Part shown: piece after piece, positions 33,663 to 44,547 of the stretch
How the letters are laid out: each line of letters opens with the position of its first letter
Numbering within the stretch: the first letter of the stretch is position 1
Source of the DNA: Vicia villosa
Lineage: Eukaryota; Streptophyta; Magnoliopsida; Fabales; Fabaceae
Length of the DNA stretch: 64,000 bases
NCBI RefSeq assembly: GCF_029867415.1
Contig: NC_081183.1
Span: forward strand, 63,190,336-63,254,335
Direction of reading: 5' to 3'
Program-made: the position numbers and the translations under genes
Notes under the pieces: model-generated
Seen by the model: the letters and a program-made list of their open reading frames with translations, nothing else
Databases searched by the model: none
Told to the model about the DNA's origin: nothing

Positions 33663-35491
33663 TGTAACACCCGGTATTTAATTAATTATTTAAGTAAATA
33701 CATTTAAATTATTTCGAATTTAATTATTGAATTTGTGGAGTGTTGAGAATTGTTGACATGGGTTTTTATGATTAATTAGTTGATTAATTAATTGATTAAG
33801 TTGTAGAAATAGTATTGAAGAAATACTAGATTTATTATATGGACCTAATTAAGTGATGGTGGTAGTAAAAGGTGGAGTGTGAATGTTAGGCCCAATAGGC
33901 TTAATGAAATTAAGTTAAGATAAGGATTAGACTAATTAGAAGAGAAAAAGTCTTGGGGAATTGGTTATGGGAAATTGTAGAGAAGAGAGAAAATAGGAGA
34001 GAAATTCATTCCCGTTTTTCTTGCAGCAGTCTCACTAAATCGAAGATCCCTGATTCGTTAACCGTTGGATCGTCGCCAAATTTTGTGGGTAGGTTCGCAA
34101 CACCTATAGCTAACTTTTGACCGTTGGGATCTTTAAAATAAGGTCTGAGTTGTGAGATATGATCATCGCACTGTAGCTGCATATTTGGGAAAATTTTCAG
34201 CTTTTTATTCGGATTAAAAGAGGCAATGTTTGGGAGCTAATGCTAGATGGCTTCGATCGGTAGAATTGTAGAATGGACTCCGAATACAAGGTAAGGGGTG
34301 GGGTTCTAACTCTATAACCGGACTCATGATGAATGATATGTGGGGGTTAAATTCGTTTAGGAAATTATTCCTGATTAATTGTTGTGATTTTGTCGTGTTG
34401 ATTCGATGAAACTAGTTGTTGTTGTGGTGATAATTGTTGTTTTTTTTATGCGAAGTTGAAGGATGTTTCAGTGACGATGTATACCTCTATTTATTAGTAT
34501 AGCGACGATATAGGCTTATGCCTTGTGACGATGATGTTGTTTGTTGTGTGTGTTTGTTGCATTCATATACATATGCATTTTTGGCGACGGCCTGGATTGG
34601 CAAATTAGTGACGAAGGCTTATGCCTTGATGCCTCTGTTTAACTGGCAATTGGCGATGGGGGCTGAAGCCCTGGGTACCACATGCATGTGCAGTTGTAGA
34701 GTCTCATTGTATGTGGCATGAGTGTGATTTAATTGTGATGTGATGTGATTTGAGTTGTTGTTAAATTGTGATAATATGGAGTTGTAATTATAAATTGTTA
34801 TACTAATGACGTGTTGTGACAGGTATTGTTTGGAAGATGAGAAATAGTTGTTATAACTATTAATACGTTGTTGTTGTTGATTTTTGTTATTATAACTGTC
34901 CAGGTTAATTGTTATTATAACTGTTGTCTGAAAGCCGTAACGTGATAATTTTGTATGATTTAATTCTAATATATTGTTTATCATGCGTTTGTTTATATTG
35001 GTAGATATCTCACCCTTTCTGAATGATGTTTCCCTACCATGGGAAATTGACAGGTACTCAAGATAGCGATGGAAATTTGAAGTGATTTTATGAAGTCTTT
35101 AATTGCTGTTAATCGAGTTGGTGTCTTGCTCTGATACGTAGCACTCGGGGGGATAAAGCGATTGTTTTATTTATTAATTTGTTTGCTGAATTTTTAAGTG
35201 AATTATGTTTTAAATTGTAACTTAAAGTTACTGTGCAATGATGCTACGATTTGATTAGAATATTTATGAAGTTTGATGATTCCGCTGCGAGTTAACTATT
35301 TAATTTGAAACAAAGTGATTTTTTAATAATGATTTAATTGTCCGTTTCAAGTTACGTGCTATGTATCTATATGAAGGCAAATAAGCCATAATTGTTTTTA
35401 AATGACGAATATGTGATACCTCAAATGAATGTTGTTTGGAATTTATACTCTGATTTTTATTATAATTACCGGGTAGATTTGGGGTGTTACA
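33663..35491 (+). mobile_element. Solo LTR E (TGTAACACCC type)
   Basis: 1829 bp, TGTAACACCC...GGGTGTTACA, flanked by perfect 5-bp duplications ACCCA (33658-33662 and 35492-35496). There is no internal domain, so it arose by LTR-LTR recombination. The GTAGCACTCGGGGGG motif (35142-35157) and the ends are typical of legume Ty3/gypsy chromovirus LTRs, though orientation and lineage are inferred. Related LTR pieces are E' (6164-6464) and H (63804 onward). No gene inside; the small frames at 34518-34721 and 35300-35497 are spurious. Confidence 0.9.
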
Positions 35492-35496
35492 ACCCA

Positions 35497-36084
35497 TCCC
35501 AATCTTCGTGATGTTCTTCGATTCTATGCTCAGTTAACTTTGTGTTTAAGTCCTAGCAGAGCTTGAAGTTGTAACACTGACATTTGATGACGGTTAAAGC
35601 ACCAGAAGTTTATTTGGACAGGCAGTCATCCTTTTTTGTAATATTTTATTTTGTCGAGGATTTGTAGCAACCTCCTTTTTTGACTTTGTTATCCCTAACT
35701 TTTGCCTGAACTATTTATTTTGAGGTTACTGTCAGCGGGATGTTTCAATTTTTGATAAGTCTCCTTCATAGGTTTTGACTTAACAGTTTTTTTTCTTTTT
35801 GGTGGATATTGATTATCTGACTTAATGGTTGCAGGAACCCATCATTATTTGGTGTAAACAACGGCTAGTTTAATTGAGTTAATTGAGTAACTACCCTGCC
35901 CCAGGTTATGATCAAGGTTTTAATCTGTACGAGAAAGAAAACTTCAACTTCTTAGGCTCAAAGGGGTTGACGAGGGATTAACATCCTTATATCTCCACTG
36001 TTTAGGAATTGAAACAATGCATGTGCATCGTCAGCATAGTCTGTTCAAAAGCATACTGAATGAGGCTGCGGTATCGTTTTCGTC
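35497..36084 (-). other. Element B post-integrase block
   Basis: Non-coding. Positions 35640-36084 match G at 1-450, including the minus-strand atcccgctgacagtaacctc motif. It continues after solo LTR F at 42304. Confidence 0.8.
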
Positions 36085-37637
36085 ATCCTTGTCATACCCT
36101 AATTTTGACCCCCCCTGAGATGTCACACCTCCAGGCACTTCATCAACTCAAGGCAAGTACCCAGAGCAGTCTCTTGCTTATCTAACACTCAGTCGAGGGT
36201 GTTCAAGAACAAAGAAGCTCAGGCAAAGGATCAATCAATAAGAAAATGACCTCTAATACAATCATAGGACTCAACTGATTCCTTTATCCACCTATGTTGA
36301 TTAGACACCAGTCATCAGGACTCAGGCTTGCTCAGGTCACCAGACTAGGGTATTGAGCCCGTCAAGGACTAAAATCAGGGCCCACATCTGGGAAACCCTA
36401 AAAAGCTCCAAGGAATCACTCAAAGGGTTCAATCATCTTCAAATGATCCCTATGAAAATATCCAATGGGAATTGTACTTCAATTCAAGATCCACAGTCAT
36501 CAATTTCATCTGACCTACAAATTAGGGTTTTTGACCTAATTCACCTAGACAATTGACTTTTAATCAGGACATCGCTCCACAACTCAAAACATGGTTCAAG
36601 AACTTCTATTACCACAATATGTTCCATTCATATCATTCATTTTAGGAGGAGAACTTGATTCATCACAAAAGTCCAAGATTTCACTTCATTTGGAAAAAGT
36701 CAACTGTACAAGATCACCTTTGAATTTTAGGGTTTTGGATCAAACCGTGAATTTTAAGGATCAATATCATCAATATATGATTATTGAAGTCATTTGACCA
36801 AAGAAAATCAAGAAAATCCATCAAGGATCAAAAAGTCAACAAAAAGTCAAACTGGTGTGTTTTGACCTAGTTCATGGATCTCAAAATTTCACCTACACAA
36901 CTCAAAAAACTTCCAACATGAAAGTTGTAGATCTTGCAAAATAAAACAACTTTTCACATTGGAACTTTTTTCAAAAGATCAATCATTTGAGAGATATGAG
37001 TTTTGAAAGTTATAGGTCATAAACACTTAATAAAATATTTTAAGTGTTTTTAACCTAGTTTTCTTCAAACTTTAAGCCCATTTTACACAAATTTCCCAAA
37101 TGATTTTGAAGAAACTCCAAACTAGTGAATTGAATTACATGTTAAGGGCTTTCCAAATTGTGCTCAACCTTCTCCAAATTCATTTTGAGCTAAGAGTTAT
37201 GCTTGTTCAAAGTTAGGCCCATGGAGTGAAATTTCAAGACATGACCAACTTTGGTTTTGTCCAATTTGCGCAAATACCTCTACCAATTGATGCTACATGA
37301 CACATAATACATCAGTACAGATGCCTTGTATTCATTTTCATCATTGCATAAGGATTGAATAATATTCCAAAAAACAAGAACATGTGATTATGTAATGATT
37401 ACTTTTGGGAAATTTATGGCCAAGTGGTGAATCACCAAAGGAATCTCTTCCCAACCATTTGGAGCTCATTTCTACATCAGAATTGTTCCCTAAGATCAAG
37501 AAAAACCGAGGGCTAGGGAGTGGTATCAAAAAATCCATCATTGCATTTGGATATTTCACATTTCTTCATGCCTAAGCTACTCCAAGAGTGACTTTGCTAT
37601 GTTTGCTTCACTCCCTCAGTATTCAAATCATTTTGCC

Positions 37638-37645
37638 TATAAATA
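37638..37645 (+). promoter_or_regulatory. TATA box of LTR F
   Basis: TATAAATA in gcctataaatagaagtgc, followed about 30 bp later by a transcript-start-like cagtattagacacc. It fits a U3 of about 1.55 kb. Confidence 0.7.
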
Positions 37646-38597
37646 GAAGTGCTCTCCTCAGTATTAGACACCAAAGCAACTCAAAATTCTTGCTTTCTCA
37701 CTCTCCCTCCTTTGCGTATCATTTTCAAAGGATCTTTGGCAAGAAGAATCGATTTCTTCAAACCAAAGCTTCTCTTCTGAAAGTAAGCCTTCTAACATCT
37801 CAAGAGGGCTTAGTAGAAGTGATCCAAGCACCTGGAACATTTCTGGAAGTGCAAGAACACCATATTCACTTTCATTTTGGAGCAAAGTCAGTTGGAGGAG
37901 CATAGAGCAATTCAGAAGGTGTCAAGGCTATTGAAGCATATCAACAATTTCCTTAGGGTATAGTGAAGATATTCAGATGCCTGCAGCACATCTGTAACCA
38001 CATAATCACTACCCTCCATGTTCATTTGAAGCTCAAGCAAGAAGGGTCGAATAGAATAATTCAGAGGATTTCCAAGTGAATTAAGTGCCCAGAAAGCTTC
38101 AGCAAAGTCCCAAGAAGCTTTTGCAATCATCCATTCCCTCTGAGGATCATCCACTATAGCCATCGAGCTTCAATTTCAGAGGTAAGTTTTTGAAATCTAC
38201 CTCTTTAATTCATGCACTTATTTTGTTAAAACTCAATACCAGTTCACTCAGCATCATTAGAGGATTAAAAACCCTCTATCATCATTCATTTATTTTTCGG
38301 TATAGCAATTTAATTTCATTTTCAATTTTTAGGGTTCTTCACGTATTTTAGATAATTCAATAGCTGTAGTTAATTATAGCTTATGATAGTTACATATTTG
38401 AAACCGTGAGAGAATTTAGAGCAAGTTTGATGTTTACATCATCCAATTTGGTTGAGAAACGAGAGAGTTGGAAATTCAAAATTCCATGAGCTTGAGGTTG
38501 AAGACGAAGATGGTGTTTGGCGCGCCATTTTCAAACATTCATGGGCAAGTTTAATATATTTTTATTGCAAGGCATATCAATAACGAATACATCGTTA

Positions 38598-38677
38598 TAG
38601 CCCAGTTGGTAATGTGAGTTTGTGTGAAGTGCGTGCCCAAGGTTTGGGGTTCAAATCCCCCTCGCCCCAAACCTTTT
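38598..38677 (+). promoter_or_regulatory. tRNA-like Pol III module 1 in LTR F
   Basis: Box A TAGCCCAGTTGGT (38598-38610), box B GGTTCAAATCC (38648-38658) inside a T-arm-like GGGG/TTCAAAT/CCCC, then a 9-bp inverted repeat GGTTTGGGG...CCCCAAACC (38641-38649 and 38665-38673) directly followed by TTTT. No acceptor stem pairs, so it is not a functional tRNA gene. Confidence 0.55.
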
Positions 38678-38759
38678 GATTTTATTTTCTTTTTTTGCTC
38701 TATGCACTTAATAACATATGTATTGCACTGGAGTCACCACTATGACACCAAGCGCGTGT

Positions 38760-38836
38760 TGGCTGATTGGTGTGTGTTTTAAGCACTGGCTTCAAGGGCG
38801 TAGGTTCAAACCATGGTGAGGCCAAAACCAATTTTT
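38760..38836 (+). promoter_or_regulatory. tRNA-like Pol III module 2 in LTR F
   Basis: Box A-like TGGCTGATTGGTG (38760-38772) and box B GGTTCAAACC (38803-38812), then TTTTT at 38832-38836. It lies about 85 bp after module 1 with the same orientation. Confidence 0.45.
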
Positions 38837-39696
38837 ACCACTTTTCTTCTTCATTTTCTTCACAACTTCATACATTTAAATCACCTATCAAATTAAATCA
38901 TTTTATTTTTATTTTTCACACACTTTTCATTTAATATATCTATTTTATGAATAACAAAAAAAATCACAAAAATTTTATTTATTTGATACATCTTTATTAG
39001 GTTTAAAATGACATATTTTTATGTATTTTAAAATACTTTAAATATAGTTTTCATTTGATTTTCAAAACCCAATCACTTTGTAAATATTTAGTGATAAAAA
39101 CCCTTATCATTTAGGTCTTAATTAGGTATAGACTTAGTCTTTACCCTAATTAAGTTGACTTTTGTCAATTTTCAAGTTGTTTTCAAACTTCGATCGAACA
39201 TACGATTAAGGTTTTCATTCAACAAAACCTTACATCCAGCAAAACCTCTTCAACTGTTTTTATAAACAGTAAATCAATTTCAATGGGCCTCTAATAAAGT
39301 GTAAGACCCAACACCCTTTTCTTTTCGTAGTTTGTTTTCAAAACTATATTTCTTTACAGAAAACTTCTCATATGTTTTCAAAACTTTCTTCTGGTATTTG
39401 AAGGGCATTATTCTCGGTGAAACTCTTCAGATACCTATGTGACCTAGTGTCCATCTTCACTTCTTCTGTTTTCAAAATAAAAACATTTCAAAACTGTTTT
39501 CAATAAACAATTCAACTGTTACCAATAAACAACCAAGGTAATGTAAAGCTTTGTACATACATCTTTCAAGGTCTCCCCTTCATCCAGGTTAGGCTTTATG
39601 GCTTTCAATTTACAAGCTTTCATTTAAATTACTGTCAAATATAAACTCTATATATACTGTTTAGAACTCCGTCTGAGAACAACCTTAGGACAAATA

Positions 39697-39700
<4 letters not shown>

Positions 39701-39751
<51 letters not shown>
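39701..39751. repeat. (AT)n microsatellite in LTR F
   Basis: Uninterrupted AT dinucleotide run of about 50 bp. Confidence 0.98.
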
Positions 39752-39755
<4 letters not shown>

Positions 39756-40369
39756 GACTATGGCCTAGGATTGAGAATGTCTTCTTGGTGAAGGCTCTTT
39801 CCTAATTAGAATTCCTTAGATAAACCTCAAGATGAATTATTCCCGGTGAAACATCTTGAAAAAAGCCTTAGAACAAAATTAGGGCACATCCAACCAAGAG
39901 GAATTTTTCCCGGTGAAACCTCTTACCCATTTGCTTAGAGACAAACTAAGTTCAAAACCAACATAGCTTTCTCTTGTGCTATAACAAGGACCCTCGATTA
40001 GCCTCCTCTTGGGCTTAAAATACAAGGACCCACAGGTTTCTTAAAAGCATATTCCCAGCTTTCTCTTGAGCTTGTATACAAGGATCCATCAGGTTTCTTA
40101 TAAACATAGGAACAGGTCTTTAGTCACCTTTTAGCCTACCCTGGTGAGATTCTTCTATTCCTCAAAACTAGAAAAAATAAGCCAAGAATGTCTCAATCTC
40201 AGTATTGAATCTACCTTTTGGAATGAGAGATATGAACAATCTCTGTCACCCATATATTTAATCTCCAGTGAGTCTTCTCCTTAGTAGAGTCTAGATTTCA
40301 CATCTGAAACATCCTTAGTCAGAGTCAGCCTTAATCTTGGGCTTTAAACAAGAAGTCTAAAATCAATCC

Positions 40370-41300
40370 TTAATTTCATAAAAACCCTGGAAAGGGTCAG
40401 CCTCCAAAATCAATTCCTTCGTTTTCATAAAAACCCCTGGAAAGGGTCAGCCTCCATCAATTCTTTCATTTCATAAAAACCCCTGGAAAGGGCCAGCCTC
40501 CACAATCAATCTTTCAAAGTCAAAACCCCTGGAAAGGGTCAGCCTCCAAAACCAATCTTTCAAAGTCAAAAACCCTTGGAAAGGGTCAACCTCCATCAAT
40601 CCTTCAAAAAAACCAAATTCTCGGGAAAGGGCTAGCTTCCAAATCATCTTTCATTCAAACCTTCAAAACTCCTCAGTAAAGTCAACCCTAGGTCAGTCTC
40701 AAACAAATTCCCCAATAGAGTCCATCTTCAAACCTGGGTCTTTCATTCATCAATCCCTGCTTAATAAGAGCACAATACCTAGAAGGGTCAACCTTTAGTC
40801 TCTAAACAACGGAGTAATCCTCAGTAGAGTAAAAAGTCCTCTCAGAGTCAAAAATACTACACATAGGTATTCCCCTATCCAAAGTCTTCCACAACCTTGG
40901 GCTTTGTACAAGGCTGATAATAGAGTCTCCACAGTGAGTCCTTCCACATCAAGTAGCCAGAACCTTGGGCTTTGTACAAGGCAGATAAACATCATTCCCT
41001 GTGTCAAAATATTCCTAACCTTTAGGATCTTTTCCTCACTAAGTCAGCCACAACCTTGGGCTTTGTACAAGGCACAAAATAGAGTCATCCATAGTCAGTT
41101 TCCTTAGCAGTCAGCCACAACCTTGGGCTTCATACAAGGCAGAAAATAGAGTCTCTCTAGCTAATGTCAGCCACAATTCTGGGCTTTGTATAGAACACTA
41201 AAATAAACCTTTCAATAAAATAAACACTCTCCAACTAGAGTCAGCCTCAATTATGGGCTTCATACAGAACACAAATCCACTCAGTCAAAAGTCAATTCCC
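40370..41300 (+). repeat. Two minisatellites in LTR F
   Basis: Positions 40370-40640: about five degenerate units with aacccctggaaagggtcagc and ctccaaaatcaatc. Positions 40885-41260: about six irregular units with cacaaccttgggctttgtac and aaggcagataa. Both are in the transcribed part of the LTR. Short frames such as 40904-41107 are shadows. Confidence 0.8.
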
Positions 41301-42536
41301 AGTGGAGTTATCTCCCAGAGTCAATAAAAACCTTTTAAGCCTCAAGCTTGGGTCACATACAAGCCAGTCAAAATTCAAATCTTTTATACAGTAGATAGAC
41401 ATGATTTATCTCTATAGAGAGATATTTCTCCTATTTAACCACATTCAAAATACAAACAAACAAACATTTCAATTTCAATTTCAAACATTCTCCCATTTAG
41501 GACTCTGAAAGGCATGCTCTGGCACATCCCCAGACTTGTACAACTTTCCCTAATTTGGTTGAGAATCTTTCTTTCATTCAAGAGACACGCGACTGGCATA
41601 CTTGCACACAACCAAGTAAGGTCCCTCTCTTATGAAACGAACCAAGCTTTTCTGTCACTTTAAATGTTTGTGGTGGAATAGTAGAAATACCTCTCTGTAA
41701 AGATAACTTCATGTCTCTTTCCTGTAAACAGAGATTTAATTCAAAGCTTCAACCTTGAGCTTCAAGCAAGGCACCAAAAAATCAATTCATTTCCCTAATT
41801 GGTTCCCCGAACTACAAAAAGCTCTGACTTCCATTAGGGATATTTAGGCATGAGATTCACAAGGAATCTCAGCGAGCTAATAAAAAACAGTCAGTTCATC
41901 TGTCTTTCAATTCAATACAAGTCAATTCTATCTCCTAACACAAAGGAGAAACTTTCCCAATCAATTAGCAAACACAAACACATAGACACGGAGAAGGTTC
42001 CCGTAGAGTACTACGGATATGTAGGGTGCTTAAAACCTTCCTTAGGTATAACCGACCTCCCGGACTCCAGAACTTCTGATTAGGTGAAATCCCCACACCT
42101 AGAAAACTCTTAGGATTTATTTGAGATCTTTTTCCCCTTCCTCCTCGTAGGATAATTAAAAAGTCTGTGTGCTATCGTGGGAAGAGCTGAATAAAAATTC
42201 ATCCTACAAGGGCGCCTTTCTCCTTCCAAATTTCGCGTGAAGGGTTCGGCGTGCCGTCCTTCCAAGTGAAACGGGGAGGTAAAAAAAATGACACCACAAT
42301 CCTCCCTCAAAAGGATTACAGCTTAGCAGGAGTTGAATATCACAAACAAAAACAAAGTAAAGACACAGTTTAAATGATTGATAGCGAAATGATTTATTCA
42401 AGACAAACATATGCAATGCATTAATGATGATTATTAAAACAGATAATGTCTATCATAAGTCGAATTTTTAAACAAACAGAATAGAAATTGCGAATGAAAG
42501 TAAATCTAATGATCCAAGAGTTCATCCTTCCAGCCA

Positions 42537-43182
42537 TTAATCAGTATTGTCATGATTAGGCATGGGAGCAGTGATCACCATAGGGGTCTTAGGAGGGTTG
42601 AATTTAATTTCCCCATCATCGATCATATCTTGGATTTTGTTTTTCAATGGCCAACAATCATTCGTAGCATGTCCAGGGCTATTGGAGTGGTACGCACACC
42701 TTGCATTAGGATTATATCGAGGAAAGGATGTGTTGGGCTTCACAGGAGGATCCCTTACAGTAATCAAGTTTTGCCTTCAGCAGATGTTGCAATACCTGAG
42801 CCAGTGACATATTGATCTTTGTGAAATGACGCTTAGGCGTGTCTTGCTTGTTTAGATGACTTTGTTGAGGCGCCGGTGTGGAGATCAGAACTGCCCCCAC
42901 AGATTGGTTGCGTTCATTACAACTTTTCTGGTTGTGCACAGCGTCAGCCATATGAGGTTCCTCAGGTGAGTTGAAATCAATGATCTTGTCATCAATTAAG
43001 TTTTGAATCTTATGCTTCAATAGTCCATAATCCTCGGTATCATGACTAGGACTGTTCGAATCATAAACACATCTTGCATTATACTTGTACCCAGGAGCAG
43101 GATTGGCAGGACTTGAATATGGAGGCAATAGGGTTATCAGGTTCTGATTGAGCAGTTGTTGCAGAACTTGAGACAACGGCAT
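42537..43182 (-). pseudogene. Gag zinc-knuckle fragment of element B (duplicated, frameshifted)
   Basis: Two minus-strand frames. 43182-42712 encodes a module with LSQVLQQLLNQNLIT, a degenerate knuckle CVYDSNSPSHDTEDY and IQNLIDDKIIDF. 42767-42537 encodes ITVRDPP and an intact knuckle CAYHSNSPGHATNDC (C-x2-H-x5-H-x4-C), then IQDMIDDGEIKF and a stop. A frameshift near 42760 separates them. It matches G at 708-1428 throughout. The gag N-terminal core and everything after the knuckle are absent. Whether such a short knuckle protein is made is unknown. Confidence 0.8.
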
Positions 43183-44526
43183 GTGCCATGGAGTAAATGA
43201 TCGCTTAGGTTTGGATTTCCAACTACCTTGCTAAATATGCTGATCCTTCTTCTTCTTGATCAGAAGTGCCTTCAGTTCTTCTTGCCCCTTGGCCAAGTTA
43301 AGGATCATCTCTTAGAACTGGTTGTTCTTGGCTTGAAGGTCTCTGACTGATTGCTCGAGATGCATTTGTGCTGAAATAAACAGCGAAAGAGGATAAGAGA
43401 CCTATGGCGGGAACCTGTTATGCAATGTTATAAATGCAAATGCAATGTTTTCAAGGATCCTTAAAGAATTTAGTTTGCAAAATTGTACTTGTAGCTTTGT
43501 TAAAGAGCTTCGTCATTCATCTTTTAACGTCTTGCTTTGGGAATCAAGCTCACCATATCGAGTGGGTCGTCGCCTCTGTTTCGGGATATTCGTTTCTGAG
43601 TTTGAAAGCATATGGCTAGAGGAAAAAAATCCTCTTGCCTCTTGATAAGTACTGAGTCTCTGAATTGGAAGAAAAATGGTCGGAGGAAAATAAATCCTCT
43701 TGCCCCTTGATAGGTCCTCTTGCCCCTTTATGAGAATTTAGTCTTTGATAATGGTACCTGAAATTGTGCGCCATAAATCCTTAAGATCCTTGAAAGGGTT
43801 AGTTAACATGCTATGTTATGATGTCATGATGTCATGCAAATGTAGTGCATTAAGCAAAGCATAAGGTAATAAGGACGAGTAAGTCCTACAAACAAATCCT
43901 GCAAGGAAATCGAAGGGTTAGTAGCACACACAAGCAAGTCAAACAAGTTTCCTTAGGTTTAAAGGCTTGCATGGAGTCTGACCAGGTAACTACCCTTCCC
44001 CAATAGGTACTTCTAAGGATAAGAGTGAAATTAGTAACCAGGTTCTAAAAAGTTACTCATAATGGTCATTCCTTCTAAAGCACCCTTGAACATGATACAT
44101 ACATACCATGCAATGATACTTTGAGAAAGAACCTATCTGAGTTGTAGTATCGGGTAGCGACTATGCCCTCAACATTCATCAAGAGTAGTCCCCCCACTAT
44201 GTTCCTAAAGGCCAAGATGGGTTAAAAGTAACTAAAGGTCCTTAAGCTCCGACGCACCCAAGGGTATCTTCACGATCCTCCCTCATACAAGAGAAGCATG
44301 CAAACAACCATGGAGGCCTAACTTAAGCGTGAAATCTCATATTAACTCATCTTCCACATACATGAGAAAGGTCGCCATGACTATGCAACTCCTATCTTAA
44401 GGTGCACTCGAATCCAGGTATAGGATTCATCTTCCATTCAATGCCCAAACAACCTTGAAAAGTAAAGCAAGCAAAACAAACAAATATTAGTGATCTAAGC
44501 TACAAGGTAACCCCTCTTTTAAAAAT
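43183..44526 (-). other. Element B leader
   Basis: About 1.3 kb between PBS and the gag fragment. No recognised coding domain; it matches G at 1430-2680 (for example atcctcttgccccttgatag). Confidence 0.7.
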
Positions 44527-44543
44527 CCCCAGCAGAGTCGCCA
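44527..44543 (-). other. Primer binding site of element B
   Basis: The minus strand reads TGGCGACTCTGCTGGGG, four bases from the LTR edge at 44548. Confidence 0.88.
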
Positions 44544-44547
44544 GTTC

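Larger units (their letters stand above)
36090..42298 (+). mobile_element. Giant solo LTR F of an Ogre-like element
   Basis: 6209 bp, starting TGTCATACCCTAATTTTGAC and ending GACACCACA, with perfect 5-bp duplications ATCCT (36085-36089 and 42299-42303). Excising it restores tcatcctccct, as found in copy G at 450-460. There is no PBS, PPT or coding domain. A TATA box lies at 37638. Near the end, ggtgcttaaaaccttcc and ggtataaccgacctcccgg match the U5 block of A and D. It holds two tRNA-like modules, an (AT)n run and two minisatellites. It is a recombination remnant of an element with one of the longest LTRs in the window. Confidence 0.9.

Noticed and set aside
38598..38836. tRNA genes
   Set aside because: A and B boxes are good but no acceptor or anticodon stem can be paired.
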